43,394 nucleotides of DNA from a bacterium (GCA_016125385.1 WGLV01000038.1:1-43394), one strand, 5' to 3'; counted from the first letter of the stretch, positions 33,098 through 42,283 are shown. Program-made: numbers and translations. Notes: generated by a model from the sequence alone, not told the origin.

Positions 33098-35935
33098 ATG
33101 CGTTTCTATTTCCGCGCGATTTCAAGCATTCTGGCCGCGTCGTTCCTGCTGTTGTCTTCAGCCGCGTTCGCCGATCGGGCGGTCAGCGATTTCAATCTTG
33201 ACTGGCGTTTCACCCAGGGAGAACAACCCGGCGGCGTCACTGGACTCACGTTTGATGATTCTCAATGGGATCCGGTTAATCTGCCTCACGATTGGGCCAT
33301 CGCCGGACCGTTCAATCCAGATGAAAACGGCTACGCAGGCAAGCTGCCCTGGCGCGGAGTCGGCTGGTACCGCAAGATTTTCCAACTCAGCGCCGGCGAC
33401 GCGGGACGCCGCGTGTATTTTGATTTCGATGGCGTGATGGCTTTTCCCAAAGTGTATATCAACGGAAGCCTGGCGGGCGAATGGGATTACGGATACATGT
33501 CATTCCGCGTCGACGCGACCCCATACGTAAAGTTCGGAGAGGAAAATGTCATCGCGGTGATGGCCGACACGCGCCAGCACGGCACGCGCTGGTATCCAGG
33601 CGCGGGAATCTACCGCAAGGTGGTGATGAGCGTGTGCGACCCCGTGCATATCGCGCACTGGGGCGTCTTCATATCCACGCCGGAAGTCAGCGATGAAAGC
33701 GCTGTGGTCCGTATTCGCGTTTCCATCGAAAACCATGAAAGCGATGACGCGCCGATCGAAGTAAACGCTCAACTGATCGATCCAGGTGGACGCGGCGTGG
33801 TGGACGGCGCCGTTGTTGAGTCCATCCCCTCGCACGGGGCTCACGACAGCCTTCAGTTCCTTACCGTCGAACGCCCTCTGCGCTGGGACATCGACGCCCC
33901 CAATCTATATCGGGCCCTCGTCACTCTCAAACGCGATGGAAAGACGATCGATTCCAAAATGGTCTCATTTGGAATCCGGTCATACGAATTTACCGCGGAC
34001 GACGGTTTTCACCTGAACGGCCGACGCGTCCAGTTGTACGGGGTAAATCTCCATCACGACCAAGGGCCGCTCGGCGCCGCGTTTTATCCTCGCGCCATGC
34101 GCCGCCAGTTAGAGATTATGCGCGACATGGGGTGCAACGCGCTGCGTACCAGCCACAATCCACCCGCGCCCGAAGTGCTCGAGATTTGCGATGAACTGGG
34201 CATCGTGGTATGGAACGAGAGTTTCGATAAATGGAACTCCACCGCCGATCGCCTCAATGGCGTCCCGCTGGAAGAGCATGGCGAAAAACAGATTCGCAAC
34301 TTCGTCATGCGCGACCGCAACCACCCCAGCGTCGTACTCTGGTCAATCGGCAACGAAATTGGCAACCAACCTTATGATAAAGAAGGCAAGTCGCCCGAAC
34401 GAGTCCGTTATATGAGTGATTTCGTCCGCAAGTACGATCCCACCCGTCCAGTCGGCATGGGCTGCTTTATTCCCAGCACCGCCGACGAACCCATCCTCGA
34501 CGCGCTCGACCTCACCGGATGGAACTACGCCCGGCGCTATGCCAATTACCGCGATCATTATCCGAACAAGCCCATTCTGTACAGCGAATCGGCTTCGGCG
34601 TTAAGCACGCGCGGCTTTTACGAACTGCCGTTGGCTACTGAAAAAACAGACTACTCCGCTCAACATCAAGTCGATTCGTATGACCGCAACGCGGCGCCGT
34701 GGTCCGACATTCCCGACCGCGAATTCAAACTGATGGAAGACGACGACTTCGTCGCTGGCGAATTCGTCTGGACCGGATTCGACTATCTGGGCGAGCCGAC
34801 GCCCTTCCCTCAAGAGGCGCGCAGTTCGTACTTTGGCATCGTCGATCTCTGCGGCATCCCCAAAGACCGGTTCTATCTCTACCGCTCATACTGGCGGCCT
34901 GACGCCCTTACCGTTCACATTCTCCCGCATTGGAACTGGAACGATCGCATCGGCCAACCCGTACCCGTTTACGTCTATACCAACGGTGACTCGGCGGAAC
35001 TGTTTTTGAACGGGAAATCTCTGGGGATGAAAACAAAAGCGAAGACCCTCACGGCGCCTGAAACGATGACGCAAAATCAGCCCGCCAGCGCCAGCACCGA
35101 GGAACTGGACAAGGGCAATAGCGCTTCACTCGCCGTGGATGGCGATCCAGACACGCGCTGGTGCGCGTCGAACGCCAACCCCGATCAATGGTGGCAGGTC
35201 GATCTCGGCGCCGTAAAACCGGTCCGTTTTATCGAAATTGAATTTCAGCAGGATGCACAAAATTACCAGTACCACGTCGACGCCTCCACAGACGGTCAGT
35301 CATGGGAGACGCTCGTCGTCAAGAACGGCAATGAGCGGAAAGCGTCGCGTGTTGCGTATAACGTAGACGCGCGGGCGCGCTATCTCCGGGTACAATTTAC
35401 TCGGCTGCGGCGTAACGCCTGGGCGAGCATCGTTGAATTCACCGCGCGGGATCGAGAAGCGGAATCTTCCTATTATCTTCCCATGAACAAATACCGCCTT
35501 CGCTGGAATGACGTCGTCTATCAACCCGGCGAATTGAAGGCGGTCGCTTACAGCAACGGCGTCCAGATCGGCGAGGCGGTCATGCGCACGGCGGGCGAAC
35601 CCGCATCCCTGCACCTCACGCCCGACCGGGCGAGACTCAACGCCGATGGTTACGATCTGTCTTACATTCTCGTCGAAGCGCTCGACGACAAGGGTACGCT
35701 CTGTCCGCTGGCGGATAACAAGGTCGAGTTTACGCTCGACGGCCCCGGCGAAATCGCGGGCGTGGGCAACGGAAATCCGCTTTCACTGGAACCGTTTCAG
35801 GCGAATTACCGCAAGTTGTTTTATGGGAAGGCGATGTTGATCGTACGGACCAAGCCGTCCGAAACAGGAGCGATTCGCATTACGGCGAAGTCGGAAGGAC
35901 TGCGTGACGCCTCTGTTCGCCTGACGGCGGAATAA
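33098..35935 (+). CDS. Secreted GH2 glycosidase (beta-galactosidase-like) with an inserted F5/8C domain
   Basis: 945 aa from the ATG at 33098 (GGGAGG 7 bases upstream). The signal peptide ends AAFA. The sugar-binding domain has NLPHDWAIAGPF and GVGWYRKIF. The catalytic TIM barrel has WSIGNEIGNQ (acid/base Glu420) and YSESASALSTRG (nucleophile Glu497). This matches the GH2 beta-galactosidase group with a C-terminal DUF4982 domain. That domain begins at NWNDRIGQPVPVYVYTNGDS (about 612), breaks after NGKSLGMK (about 645) and resumes at YRLRWNDVVYQPGELKAVAY (about 798). Between the halves lies an F5/8C (CBM32-like) module (SLAVDGDPDTRWCASN, WWQVDLG). A bacterial Ig-like end follows. It probably acts on a galactoside-containing polysaccharide. 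Confidence 0.92.
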   Translation: MRFYFRAISSILAASFLLLSSAAFADRAVSDFNLDWRFTQGEQPGGVTGLTFDDSQWDPVNLPHDWAIAGPFNPDENGYAGKLPWRGVGWYRKIFQLSAGDAGRRVYFDFDGVMAFPKVYINGSLAGEWDYGYMSFRVDATPYVKFGEENVIAVMADTRQHGTRWYPGAGIYRKVVMSVCDPVHIAHWGVFISTPEVSDESAVVRIRVSIENHESDDAPIEVNAQLIDPGGRGVVDGAVVESIPSHGAHDSLQFLTVERPLRWDIDAPNLYRALVTLKRDGKTIDSKMVSFGIRSYEFTADDGFHLNGRRVQLYGVNLHHDQGPLGAAFYPRAMRRQLEIMRDMGCNALRTSHNPPAPEVLEICDELGIVVWNESFDKWNSTADRLNGVPLEEHGEKQIRNFVMRDRNHPSVVLWSIGNEIGNQPYDKEGKSPERVRYMSDFVRKYDPTRPVGMGCFIPSTADEPILDALDLTGWNYARRYANYRDHYPNKPILYSESASALSTRGFYELPLATEKTDYSAQHQVDSYDRNAAPWSDIPDREFKLMEDDDFVAGEFVWTGFDYLGEPTPFPQEARSSYFGIVDLCGIPKDRFYLYRSYWRPDALTVHILPHWNWNDRIGQPVPVYVYTNGDSAELFLNGKSLGMKTKAKTLTAPETMTQNQPASASTEELDKGNSASLAVDGDPDTRWCASNANPDQWWQVDLGAVKPVRFIEIEFQQDAQNYQYHVDASTDGQSWETLVVKNGNERKASRVAYNVDARARYLRVQFTRLRRNAWASIVEFTARDREAESSYYLPMNKYRLRWNDVVYQPGELKAVAYSNGVQIGEAVMRTAGEPASLHLTPDRARLNADGYDLSYILVEALDDKGTLCPLADNKVEFTLDGPGEIAGVGNGNPLSLEPFQANYRKLFYGKAMLIVRTKPSETGAIRITAKSEGLRDASVRLTAE

Positions 35936-35949
35936 TCGAGGCGAATTCT

Positions 35950-36648
35950 TTATTTCAATGTCGAGCGGGCGCCGTCATAGGGTTTATCCGGCGTCCGCGT
36001 GACTTTTTCCATCTCTCTGGCTTTCAATTCCAGTGAAATGTTTTTCACGTCCCCATTCACGGTGATTGCAAGCGACGCGGGATCGCAGCGCTCATGCCAA
36101 GCCTCTAACCGATAGGCTCCGGCGGGAACGCTTTCAAATGCGAACGAGCCATCAGCCGCAACGGCGGTGTATAACGGAGTATCGACGACCAGAATCAGAC
36201 CGTGCATATTGGGATGAATGTCACAGAAGATGTGGAATAAGCCGGTTTTGTCGAATGTCTGTTCTTTATAATACCCGCGCGGATAACGCCCCAGGTTGAA
36301 TTTGGGTTCGTGGCTGAAAATGTTATGAAACCACGGGTCTGCGTTACCGAAGAGCACTTTTCCACCCTTGTGGACCGCCGTTACGTGGGGAACGAATTCC
36401 TTGTCTTTCTGATTCATCCATACCGGGCCGGGCTTCAATGCCGCCAACGCCTTGCGCGCCGCGTCATCCGCAGGCAGGAGATAAACGTAAACGTCCTTCA
36501 CGTCTGAGGCTTTTTCAAAGCCAAGCAGGGTCTTCTCCAGGAAAGAAACCGTCCCTTGGACCTGATATCCACCGAACGTCTCCTGCGCCGCCGCGCTCAG
36601 CGCGAAAAATACGCACCATGCCATTGTCACTTTTGCAACCAAACGCAT
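35950..36648 (-). CDS. Secreted cupredoxin-like protein with a carboxypeptidase-regulatory-like domain
   Basis: 232 aa. The signal peptide ends LSAAAQ. A plastocyanin-like fold is suggested by the ligand pattern WFHNIFS (His108) and CDIHPNMHG (Cys142, His145, Met148), the classical His-Cys-His-Met set of a type 1 blue-copper site. After it, DTPLYTAVAADGSFAFESVPAGAYRLEAW is split between the end of the cupredoxin fold and a small carboxypeptidase-regulatory-like sandwich. Such proteins are often labelled methylamine-utilisation-like but serve in electron transfer or copper handling. The 3' end is 14 bases from the GH2 stop (convergent), and the gene is divergent from the porin gene. Confidence 0.85.
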   Translation of the reverse strand: MRLVAKVTMAWCVFFALSAAAQETFGGYQVQGTVSFLEKTLLGFEKASDVKDVYVYLLPADDAARKALAALKPGPVWMNQKDKEFVPHVTAVHKGGKVLFGNADPWFHNIFSHEPKFNLGRYPRGYYKEQTFDKTGLFHIFCDIHPNMHGLILVVDTPLYTAVAADGSFAFESVPAGAYRLEAWHERCDPASLAITVNGDVKNISLELKAREMEKVTRTPDKPYDGARSTLK

Positions 36649-36844
36649 GTCCCCAGCCTTTTTAACCCGTTCGTGATAGTCGACAGATAGTTATTGTATC
36701 GTGGATCGCATGCAAATACCAATTGATCGCTCGAATGGACGCGCATTCAATCACCGCTTTTTACACTGGAAATCCACCAATGATTTTCATAAGATTGCTG
36801 TACTGAATTGTTCGAATACTGAAACCTCATTTTGTAGAGAGTGG

Positions 36845-38251
36845 ATGAAAACACGCGCCCTGCTACTTCTTGTTCTGCTGTTGATTCAGCCGTCCGTTTT
36901 CGCTCAGGACGAGCGCGCCGCTGATTTTGAACGCCGGTTGCGGGCGCTGGAGCAACGTCTTGGCATGCCGTCGTCAGCAGGCGGCGCTCAGAACATGGAT
37001 GCGATGATGAAGCGTCTCGAAGCGCTCGAGCAAGCCGTCTATGGAAGCGCAGCCGAAGGCGCCGCTCCAACCTCGGACGATGCGGAGATTCCCCCGCCTC
37101 CACCCGAAGCAGGCGGCGATCTCGAATGGCATGAATGGACCAGCGACAAAGACGCCGTTTCGCCCGTGGGCGACGGTTTTTCTCTCCCTAAACCCACGGA
37201 TTACCTGAGCGCGTATGGCGGCGGCCTCCAGTTCTCAGGCTACGCGTGGGTGAGTTACGTTTTCGACGACAAGCGCGACATCAACACCTTCCGGTCCAAT
37301 TCAATCGAACTCGATATCACCAAAGACCTTACCGACTGGGCCGTATTTGGAACCGATCTCGATTTTTTTAACGAAGGCCTCGACCCGGTTCTGGCTCCGT
37401 TTCGCCATTCCCGCTATTCCTACGGCGCGGGCGGGGGCTACGGCGGCGCGGCGCTGGGCGGAGACGACGACGACGACTTCGTGCTCGAACAATTGTTCGT
37501 CCGCATGCGCGCGACGGATTCGGTCGAAGTTACGCTGGGCAAGTTCAATGTCCCCACCGGACTCGAACCCCGCGATGGCAACAGCCGCTATTCCATCATC
37601 CCCAGTTTGCTGTTCCCGCTCTGGCCGCGCGATCTGACCGGCGTCATGGTTACCTACAAACCGACCAGCGATCTCACTATCAGTCCTTACGTATTCAACG
37701 GATGGGATCTCGACGAAAACAACAACAATTCATTCATCGGCGCGCTCTATACCTCTTACCAGATCACTGAACCGTTGCGCGTCGCGTCAACGGTCGCCTA
37801 TGGTCCGCCTTTCGCCAATAACAATACCGATGACGCTTTATTGTTCGACGCTGAGTTGCGCTACACCCCGATCCCCGGTCTCTGGACGGGGATTGAGTTC
37901 ATGTATGGAAACGTACAAACCGAACATTTCACCGGATACAAGACATTGGGTGAAATCGACTACTACGGAGTCCTCGGCCTCGCTCATTACGATTTTAACA
38001 AATTTTTCGGCTTGACCGCTCAAGGCAGCTGGGTTGATGATGTGGACGGTTTTCTGTGGGGCAAACCCGCCGATCGGTATGAACTCTCGCTGATTCCAAC
38101 CTTTTATCTCACCGACGGCTTTGAAATCCGGCTGCAATATCAGCATGTTGAATCGAGTGAACCGCTGCAATTCGATTTGAAACCTGTATACAAGTCCCGG
38201 ACGTCAAACAGCGACGATATCTTCGGCGCCGCCGCGTACTGGTGGTTCTGA
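36845..38251 (+). CDS. Outer-membrane beta-barrel porin (OmpL/OprO-like)
   Basis: 468 aa from the ATG at 36845, with an AGAG-type ribosome binding site. The signal peptide ends VFAQ. A short coiled coil follows (FERRLRALEQRLG and MMKRLEALEQAVYG), perhaps for trimerisation or peptidoglycan contact. An acidic/Pro linker and an alternating beta-barrel domain come next: FSGYAWVSYVFDD, VEVTLGKFNVPTGLEPRD, LTGVMVTYKPTSDLTISPY, FEIRLQYQHVESSEPLQFDL, and a closing aromatic residue in AAAYWWF. The C-terminal Phe is typical of barrel assembly. The substrate is unknown. Divergent with the cupredoxin gene across 196 bases without a gene. Confidence 0.8.
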   Translation: MKTRALLLLVLLLIQPSVFAQDERAADFERRLRALEQRLGMPSSAGGAQNMDAMMKRLEALEQAVYGSAAEGAAPTSDDAEIPPPPPEAGGDLEWHEWTSDKDAVSPVGDGFSLPKPTDYLSAYGGGLQFSGYAWVSYVFDDKRDINTFRSNSIELDITKDLTDWAVFGTDLDFFNEGLDPVLAPFRHSRYSYGAGGGYGGAALGGDDDDDFVLEQLFVRMRATDSVEVTLGKFNVPTGLEPRDGNSRYSIIPSLLFPLWPRDLTGVMVTYKPTSDLTISPYVFNGWDLDENNNNSFIGALYTSYQITEPLRVASTVAYGPPFANNNTDDALLFDAELRYTPIPGLWTGIEFMYGNVQTEHFTGYKTLGEIDYYGVLGLAHYDFNKFFGLTAQGSWVDDVDGFLWGKPADRYELSLIPTFYLTDGFEIRLQYQHVESSEPLQFDLKPVYKSRTSNSDDIFGAAAYWWF

Positions 38252-38274
38252 TCAACCCGGCCGATTATCGCCGG

Positions 38275-39615
38275 TTATACCACCGCCAGCGAAATCAGCC
38301 AGCCAAGCATCCCCGCCGCGCATCCCTGAATCGCGCTGCCCAGCGACTGCCAGCGGTATCCTTCCGCGACGCTCATGTTGGAGAATTGAGTCACTACCCA
38401 GAAGTAACTGTCGTTGGCGTGAGAACAGACCATCGATCCCGCGCCGATCATGACGACGGTTAACGCGGTCTGCGCGGGAGACGCCAATTCAAGCGCCTCC
38501 ATCAACGGACTTATCAACGTGGCCGTCGTAATAATCGCCACCGTGGATGAACCTTGCGCGGTTTTGAGCGCCGCCGCCAGTATAAATGGCAACAGTACGC
38601 CCAGCCGCCAGTGTGACAATGGACCGCCGATAGCGTCCGCCATTCCAGACGCTTGCAGCACCTTGCCGAACGCGCCACCCGCGCATGTGATTAATATAAT
38701 CACCGCCGCCGCGTTCAGCGCCGTACTCATGACTCCAGATTCAGAGTCGCCGACGCGTGACCATACCCGGCCGGCGAGGGAATATGCAACCGCCACGCCA
38801 AGCAGTATGGCGACGACTGGCGACCCCAGAAAACGGATCGCCTTCGTCACTCCCTCCCCGCCGAACGGCGACCAGGGAGAAGCGGCCAACGATCCCATCA
38901 GGATCAACACCAGGGGAATCGCGATCGGCGCGAACGCCGCGATCGCGGGCGGTGCGTCATGAAGTGCGGCGTTCCATTTTTCATCGCTCAGGTCTTCCAC
39001 TTCAACGCCATCCCGCTTCCGTCCCAGCGTCCGGGCGAATAACCATCCCGTCAACATCGCGGCCGCGCTGATCGGGAATCCGAACAGCAACACCAGCCCG
39101 AGATCGGCGTGAAGAATCTCCGCCGCGGCGATAGGGCCTGGAGTGGGCGGAACCATGGTATGCGATGCATACAGCCCCAGACTCAACGCCATCGCCGCGG
39201 AAGGCAGCGTCACCGTCGCGCGCTTCGCAACCGCCTTCATCAGCGGAGAAAGAATAACAAAGCCCGAATCGCAAAATACCGGAATCGAAACCACATAGCC
39301 GATCAGAGACATCGCCAGCGGCGCGCGTTCCGTTCCAACTCGCCGCAAAACCGCGTCCGCCAACGCGAGCGCTCCTCCCGAGCGTTCGAGAATCACTCCA
39401 ATGATCGTACCCGCCACGATCACAACGCCGATGCCGCCCGCTACCGAACCGAAACCCTGATTCACAGCGTCGACGACTTTCAGCGGATCCATACCGGATA
39501 TCAGCCCGAATCCGAACGCCGCCGCCAGCAACGCCAGGAAAGGATGGACGCGCCAGCGCGCGGTTGAAACGACGATACCCGCGACGGTGAGGCATAAAAG
39601 AATGACCACAAACAT
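38275..39615 (-). CDS. GntP-family permease (gluconate/aldonate-like)
   Basis: 446 aa with about 12 hydrophobic segments. Family signatures are VHPFLALLAAAFGFGLISG, GFGSVAGGIGVVIVAGTIIGVILE, SIPVFCDSGFVILSPLM, TMVPPTPGPIAAA, and AAALKTAQGSSTVAIIT near the end. GntP-type transporters are proton symporters for gluconate and related sugar acids. Upstream AGGGAG sits 8 bases from the ATG. The gene lies beyond the terminator at 39722-39751, so it has its own promoter in 39616-39721, though I see no clear consensus. The 3' end is convergent with the porin gene. The substrate is likely an aldonate, by family. Confidence 0.92.
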   Translation of the reverse strand: MFVVILLCLTVAGIVVSTARWRVHPFLALLAAAFGFGLISGMDPLKVVDAVNQGFGSVAGGIGVVIVAGTIIGVILERSGGALALADAVLRRVGTERAPLAMSLIGYVVSIPVFCDSGFVILSPLMKAVAKRATVTLPSAAMALSLGLYASHTMVPPTPGPIAAAEILHADLGLVLLFGFPISAAAMLTGWLFARTLGRKRDGVEVEDLSDEKWNAALHDAPPAIAAFAPIAIPLVLILMGSLAASPWSPFGGEGVTKAIRFLGSPVVAILLGVAVAYSLAGRVWSRVGDSESGVMSTALNAAAVIILITCAGGAFGKVLQASGMADAIGGPLSHWRLGVLLPFILAAALKTAQGSSTVAIITTATLISPLMEALELASPAQTALTVVMIGAGSMVCSHANDSYFWVVTQFSNMSVAEGYRWQSLGSAIQGCAAGMLGWLISLAVV

Positions 39616-39721
39616 ATTGAATACTCCCTGCCTGATATCAAATCATATTCATACATCATCCTCGCTGATTTATTCACGAAGGTCTATGCGGCGAACGGGA
39701 TTGGATTCAGCGGGGCACAGC

Positions 39722-39751
39722 AAAAAACGCCCGGACAAAGCGTCCGGGCGT
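39722..39751 (-). terminator. Intrinsic terminator, minus strand
   Basis: ACGCCCGGAC (39727-39736) pairs perfectly with GTCCGGGCGT (39742-39751) over a 5-base loop. On the minus strand TTTTTT follows. It ends the AspT-like transcript, whose stop is at 39978, leaving about 225 bases of 3' untranslated RNA, and insulates the GntP gene downstream. Confidence 0.85.
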
Positions 39752-39808
39752 TCGTGAACTGCAACAGCTTTTGAATTGATATAAAGAGAATTCAATTCAG
39801 ATGAATTT

Positions 39809-39910
39809 ATGAATTCAATTTCATTTTTTATTACTCGGGTTGACGAGGCCGAAGGCCGAGGAACCCCACTCCCCAAAAGGGCCAGGGTGGGTGGGCGAAA
39901 ATGAATTCAT
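39809..39910. repeat. Small element bounded by imperfect inverted repeats, MITE-like
   Basis: ATGAATTCAATTTCATTTT (39809-39827) and AAAATGAATTCAT (39898-39910) are imperfect inverted repeats. They enclose a GC-rich core with a GGCCGAAGGCC mini-hairpin and CCCCAC/GTGGG-type arms. Several more GAATTC-containing half-repeats lie at 39787-39806. It lies in the 3' untranslated region of the AspT-like gene. There is no ORF. It could be a dispersed palindromic element, a MITE relic or an RNA structure. No other part of 39616-39977 holds a gene. Confidence 0.35.
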
Positions 39911-39977
39911 GGTTTACTGCAATAGAATTCCCACAGAAAAATCCGAACATAGTTTTGAACCAATCCAACTACGTTTC

Positions 39978-41645
39978 TCACATGAAAGCGAGGACGATAA
40001 ACTGCGCGCAGAGAATGCGCAACAGCATGGTCAGCGGATACACCGTCGCGTAAGAGGTCGCCGCGGCGTCTCCCGGCGCCAGCGCGTTGGCGAAAGCCAG
40101 CGCCGGCGGATCGGTCATGCTGCCGGCCAGCATACCGCATACGCTGAGATAATTCACATTGAAGAGCGCTTTGGCGATAAAACCCACCAGCATTAGCGGG
40201 ACGATGGTAATCAGCGCGCCATAGCCCATCCAGTACAGGCCGTCGCCATCCATCAGCGTCGGGATGAATTTTTCGCCCGCGCTCAGTCCCACACACGCCA
40301 GAAACAGCACGATGCCCACTTCACGCAGCATCAGGTTGGCGCTTTTCGGCATATACCACACCAGCGGTCCGACGCGGCCGATAATGCTCAACGCCATCGC
40401 GGCCAATAGCGGTCCACCCGCCAAGCCGAGGGTAAATGGCGCCGGCATACCCGGAACCGGGATCGGAATCGAGCCCAACAACACGCCCAGCGCAATCCCC
40501 AGAAAAATCGGGATCATGTTCGGATGATTCAGTTCCGCTTCCGAATCGCCCAGCGACCGCGCCGCGTCCGCCAGTGTTTCACTCTTTCCGACCAGCATCA
40601 GCGAGTCGCCGTATTTCAAGCGCGTTTCCGCCGACGGTACGAATTCCAGATCGAAACGGCGGATGCGCGTTACCGCCACGCCGAAGCGCTCTTCGAGATT
40701 AAGCGAGCTCAGCCTGCGGTTCACCAGATTCGCGTCAGAGACCAGAGCGCGCCGCGTGGTGATCGAACGGTCGATATCCTTGAAATCCACATTGCTGGGC
40801 GCGCCCACCACGCGATGGATCGCTTCCACGGCGTTTTTGGGCGCCACCAGGTAGATCACGTCATTCGGCGCCAATAAAGAATTGCCGTTGCCCACCGTCA
40901 CCATGCCTTCATGCATCATTCGCGATACCACGACCGGTGTATTCAGCGCTGAAGCCATCGCCTTCACCGGGCGGTGAAACAAGGATGGATTCTCAACGCG
41001 AACGCTGATCGGCGTCGGTTCGCTGCTTGCGGCGGCTCGTCCCGAATGCAATGCTTCCGCCTCATGTTCTGGTGAAATGTTGAACGCACGCCGGATCGCG
41101 ATCATCGTGATCAGAATTCCGATGATGCCGAACGGATACGCCACCGCGTATCCCACGCCCGGCAGCTTCACCAGTTCTTCCGAGGTTCCGGGCAAACTGC
41201 GCAACGCCTGTGTGGCCGCGCCGAGTGAAGGCGTGTTGGTGGTCGCTCCCGAAAACAGCCCAGCCGCGACGGGAATCTCCAACCCCGTGATTTTCGCAAT
41301 GGAGATCGCGATCGCCATTCCCATGAGAACGATGGTTCCCGCTAACAGGTTTAGCCGTAAACCATCTTTGCGTAACGACGGTAGAATGTTGGGGCCGACC
41401 TGAACGCCGATGGTATAGATGAACAGGATCAAACCGAATTCCTGCGCGAAATGACGAATCTCCGGGTTGATTCGCATATGGAAATGAGAAAAGAAGATGC
41501 CCGCGAATAACACGCCGGCGATGCCCAGCGAAATTCCCTTGATCCTGATGCGCCCCAGCGCGACGCCCACTGCGGTGACCATGCTGAGAACCATAACGGC
41601 CTGAGCGATCGAGTTGCCTGAGAAGAGTTCAGAAAACCAGTTCAT
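39978..41645 (-). CDS. AspT/YidE-family transporter with two RCK_C domains
   Basis: 555 aa from the ATG at 41645 (AGG 9 bases upstream). It has two membrane blocks. The first (about residues 1-190) has EFGLILFIYTIGVQVGPNILPSLRKDGL and GLFSGATTNTPSLGAATQAL. The second (about 380-555) has EVGIVLFLACVGLSAGEKFIPTL, CGMLAGSMTDPPALAFANAL and ATVYPLTMLLRIL. These are the repeated YidE/YbjL duplication halves. Between them two TrkA-C/RCK_C cytosolic modules (SLLAPNDVIYLVAP and RLKYGDSLMLVGK) probably sense a ligand. AspT relatives exchange aspartate for alanine; others are of unknown substrate, so the solute here is open. Terminated at 39722-39751. Confidence 0.9.
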   Translation of the reverse strand: MNWFSELFSGNSIAQAVMVLSMVTAVGVALGRIRIKGISLGIAGVLFAGIFFSHFHMRINPEIRHFAQEFGLILFIYTIGVQVGPNILPSLRKDGLRLNLLAGTIVLMGMAIAISIAKITGLEIPVAAGLFSGATTNTPSLGAATQALRSLPGTSEELVKLPGVGYAVAYPFGIIGILITMIAIRRAFNISPEHEAEALHSGRAAASSEPTPISVRVENPSLFHRPVKAMASALNTPVVVSRMMHEGMVTVGNGNSLLAPNDVIYLVAPKNAVEAIHRVVGAPSNVDFKDIDRSITTRRALVSDANLVNRRLSSLNLEERFGVAVTRIRRFDLEFVPSAETRLKYGDSLMLVGKSETLADAARSLGDSEAELNHPNMIPIFLGIALGVLLGSIPIPVPGMPAPFTLGLAGGPLLAAMALSIIGRVGPLVWYMPKSANLMLREVGIVLFLACVGLSAGEKFIPTLMDGDGLYWMGYGALITIVPLMLVGFIAKALFNVNYLSVCGMLAGSMTDPPALAFANALAPGDAAATSYATVYPLTMLLRILCAQFIVLAFM

Positions 41646-41934
41646 GATGATTAACCTGCTTTCAATCAGAAAAGAAACGATGATGAACGACAATTGAACG
41701 GGTTTAAATCACTTGGACTCAACAGCCCTGAGTGTACCGGGTGAATGGTTTCGAGGATCGGGAAGGGGCGGTCAGGCGGGTAACTGCGCAGACGGCGGAC
41801 ATGATGTTATTTAACCTCGCGATGAAGTAATATGTTACGTCTCATGAAATACGCAAACGCCGCGCCAATCAAAACAGAGATACGCAAGTTGGGACTTTTA
41901 TTATAGTTATATTTTTATCCAGCAATCAGCTCTG

Positions 41935-41976
41935 TTCGTCATCCCAATTTGGAATCTCATAATTGGAATTGACGAA
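41935..41976. repeat. Imperfect inverted repeat in AT-rich promoter region
   Basis: TTCGTCATCCCAATT (41935-41949) and AATTGGAATTGACGAA (41961-41976) pair with a 1-base bulge and one mismatch around an 11-base loop. The right arm contains TTGACG (41969-41974), followed after 18 bases by TATACA. It could be an operator overlapping a promoter, or a transcript hairpin. Confidence 0.45.
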
Positions 41977-42016
41977 GAAGAATGGAATAGTGTATACAAG
42001 TTTCATACAGATACAA

Positions 42017-42048
42017 TATAATGATTATTATCATGTTACTAATAATCA
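42017..42048 (+). promoter_or_regulatory. Perfect -10 hexamer followed by a perfect 9-bp inverted repeat
   Basis: TATAAT at 42017-42022 runs directly into TGATTATTA (42022-42030), a 9-base spacer, and TAATAATCA (42040-42048), a perfect inverted repeat. TGTATACA (41991-41998), an 8-base palindrome, lies where a -35 would be. It looks like a regulated promoter with an operator at the transcription start. The next gene downstream on this strand is the sigma factor at 42386. Confidence 0.45.
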
Positions 42049-42257
42049 AAGAGAGACTTGGAATGTCGAAGAAAACGTGATGCATTCCGCCCTGTTGATA
42101 TGACGGAGCGAGGGACTTTGATCCACAGAACCATCCCGATGGTTAAACAATTCGCCCGGATTGCTGGATTATGCCGGATATCGATCGAAGTTGTGTCAGT
42201 TGTGTCATTGGATCAGGTGCAGAACCGATCTGCCGAATTGACTGAAGCCTTATGACC

Positions 42258-42283
42258 GGAACCAGTTCTCGACTCCATACTGA
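42258..42283 (+). promoter_or_regulatory. Candidate ECF-type promoter upstream of the sigma gene
   Basis: GGAAC (42258-42262), 17 bases, CTGA (42280-42283). GGAAC is a common -35 core for ECF sigma factors, and self-activation is common in this class. No other ECF promoter in the window was found to compare it with, so support is weak. Confidence 0.2.

Noticed and set aside
38252-38274. Possible hairpin between the convergent porin and GntP-like genes
   Set aside because: Only CCGGC/GCCGG pairs cleanly and there is no T-run on either strand.
42058-42255. 65-codon plus-strand reading before the sigma gene
   Set aside because: TTG start, no ribosome binding site and no family signature in the translation; probably untranslated leader.
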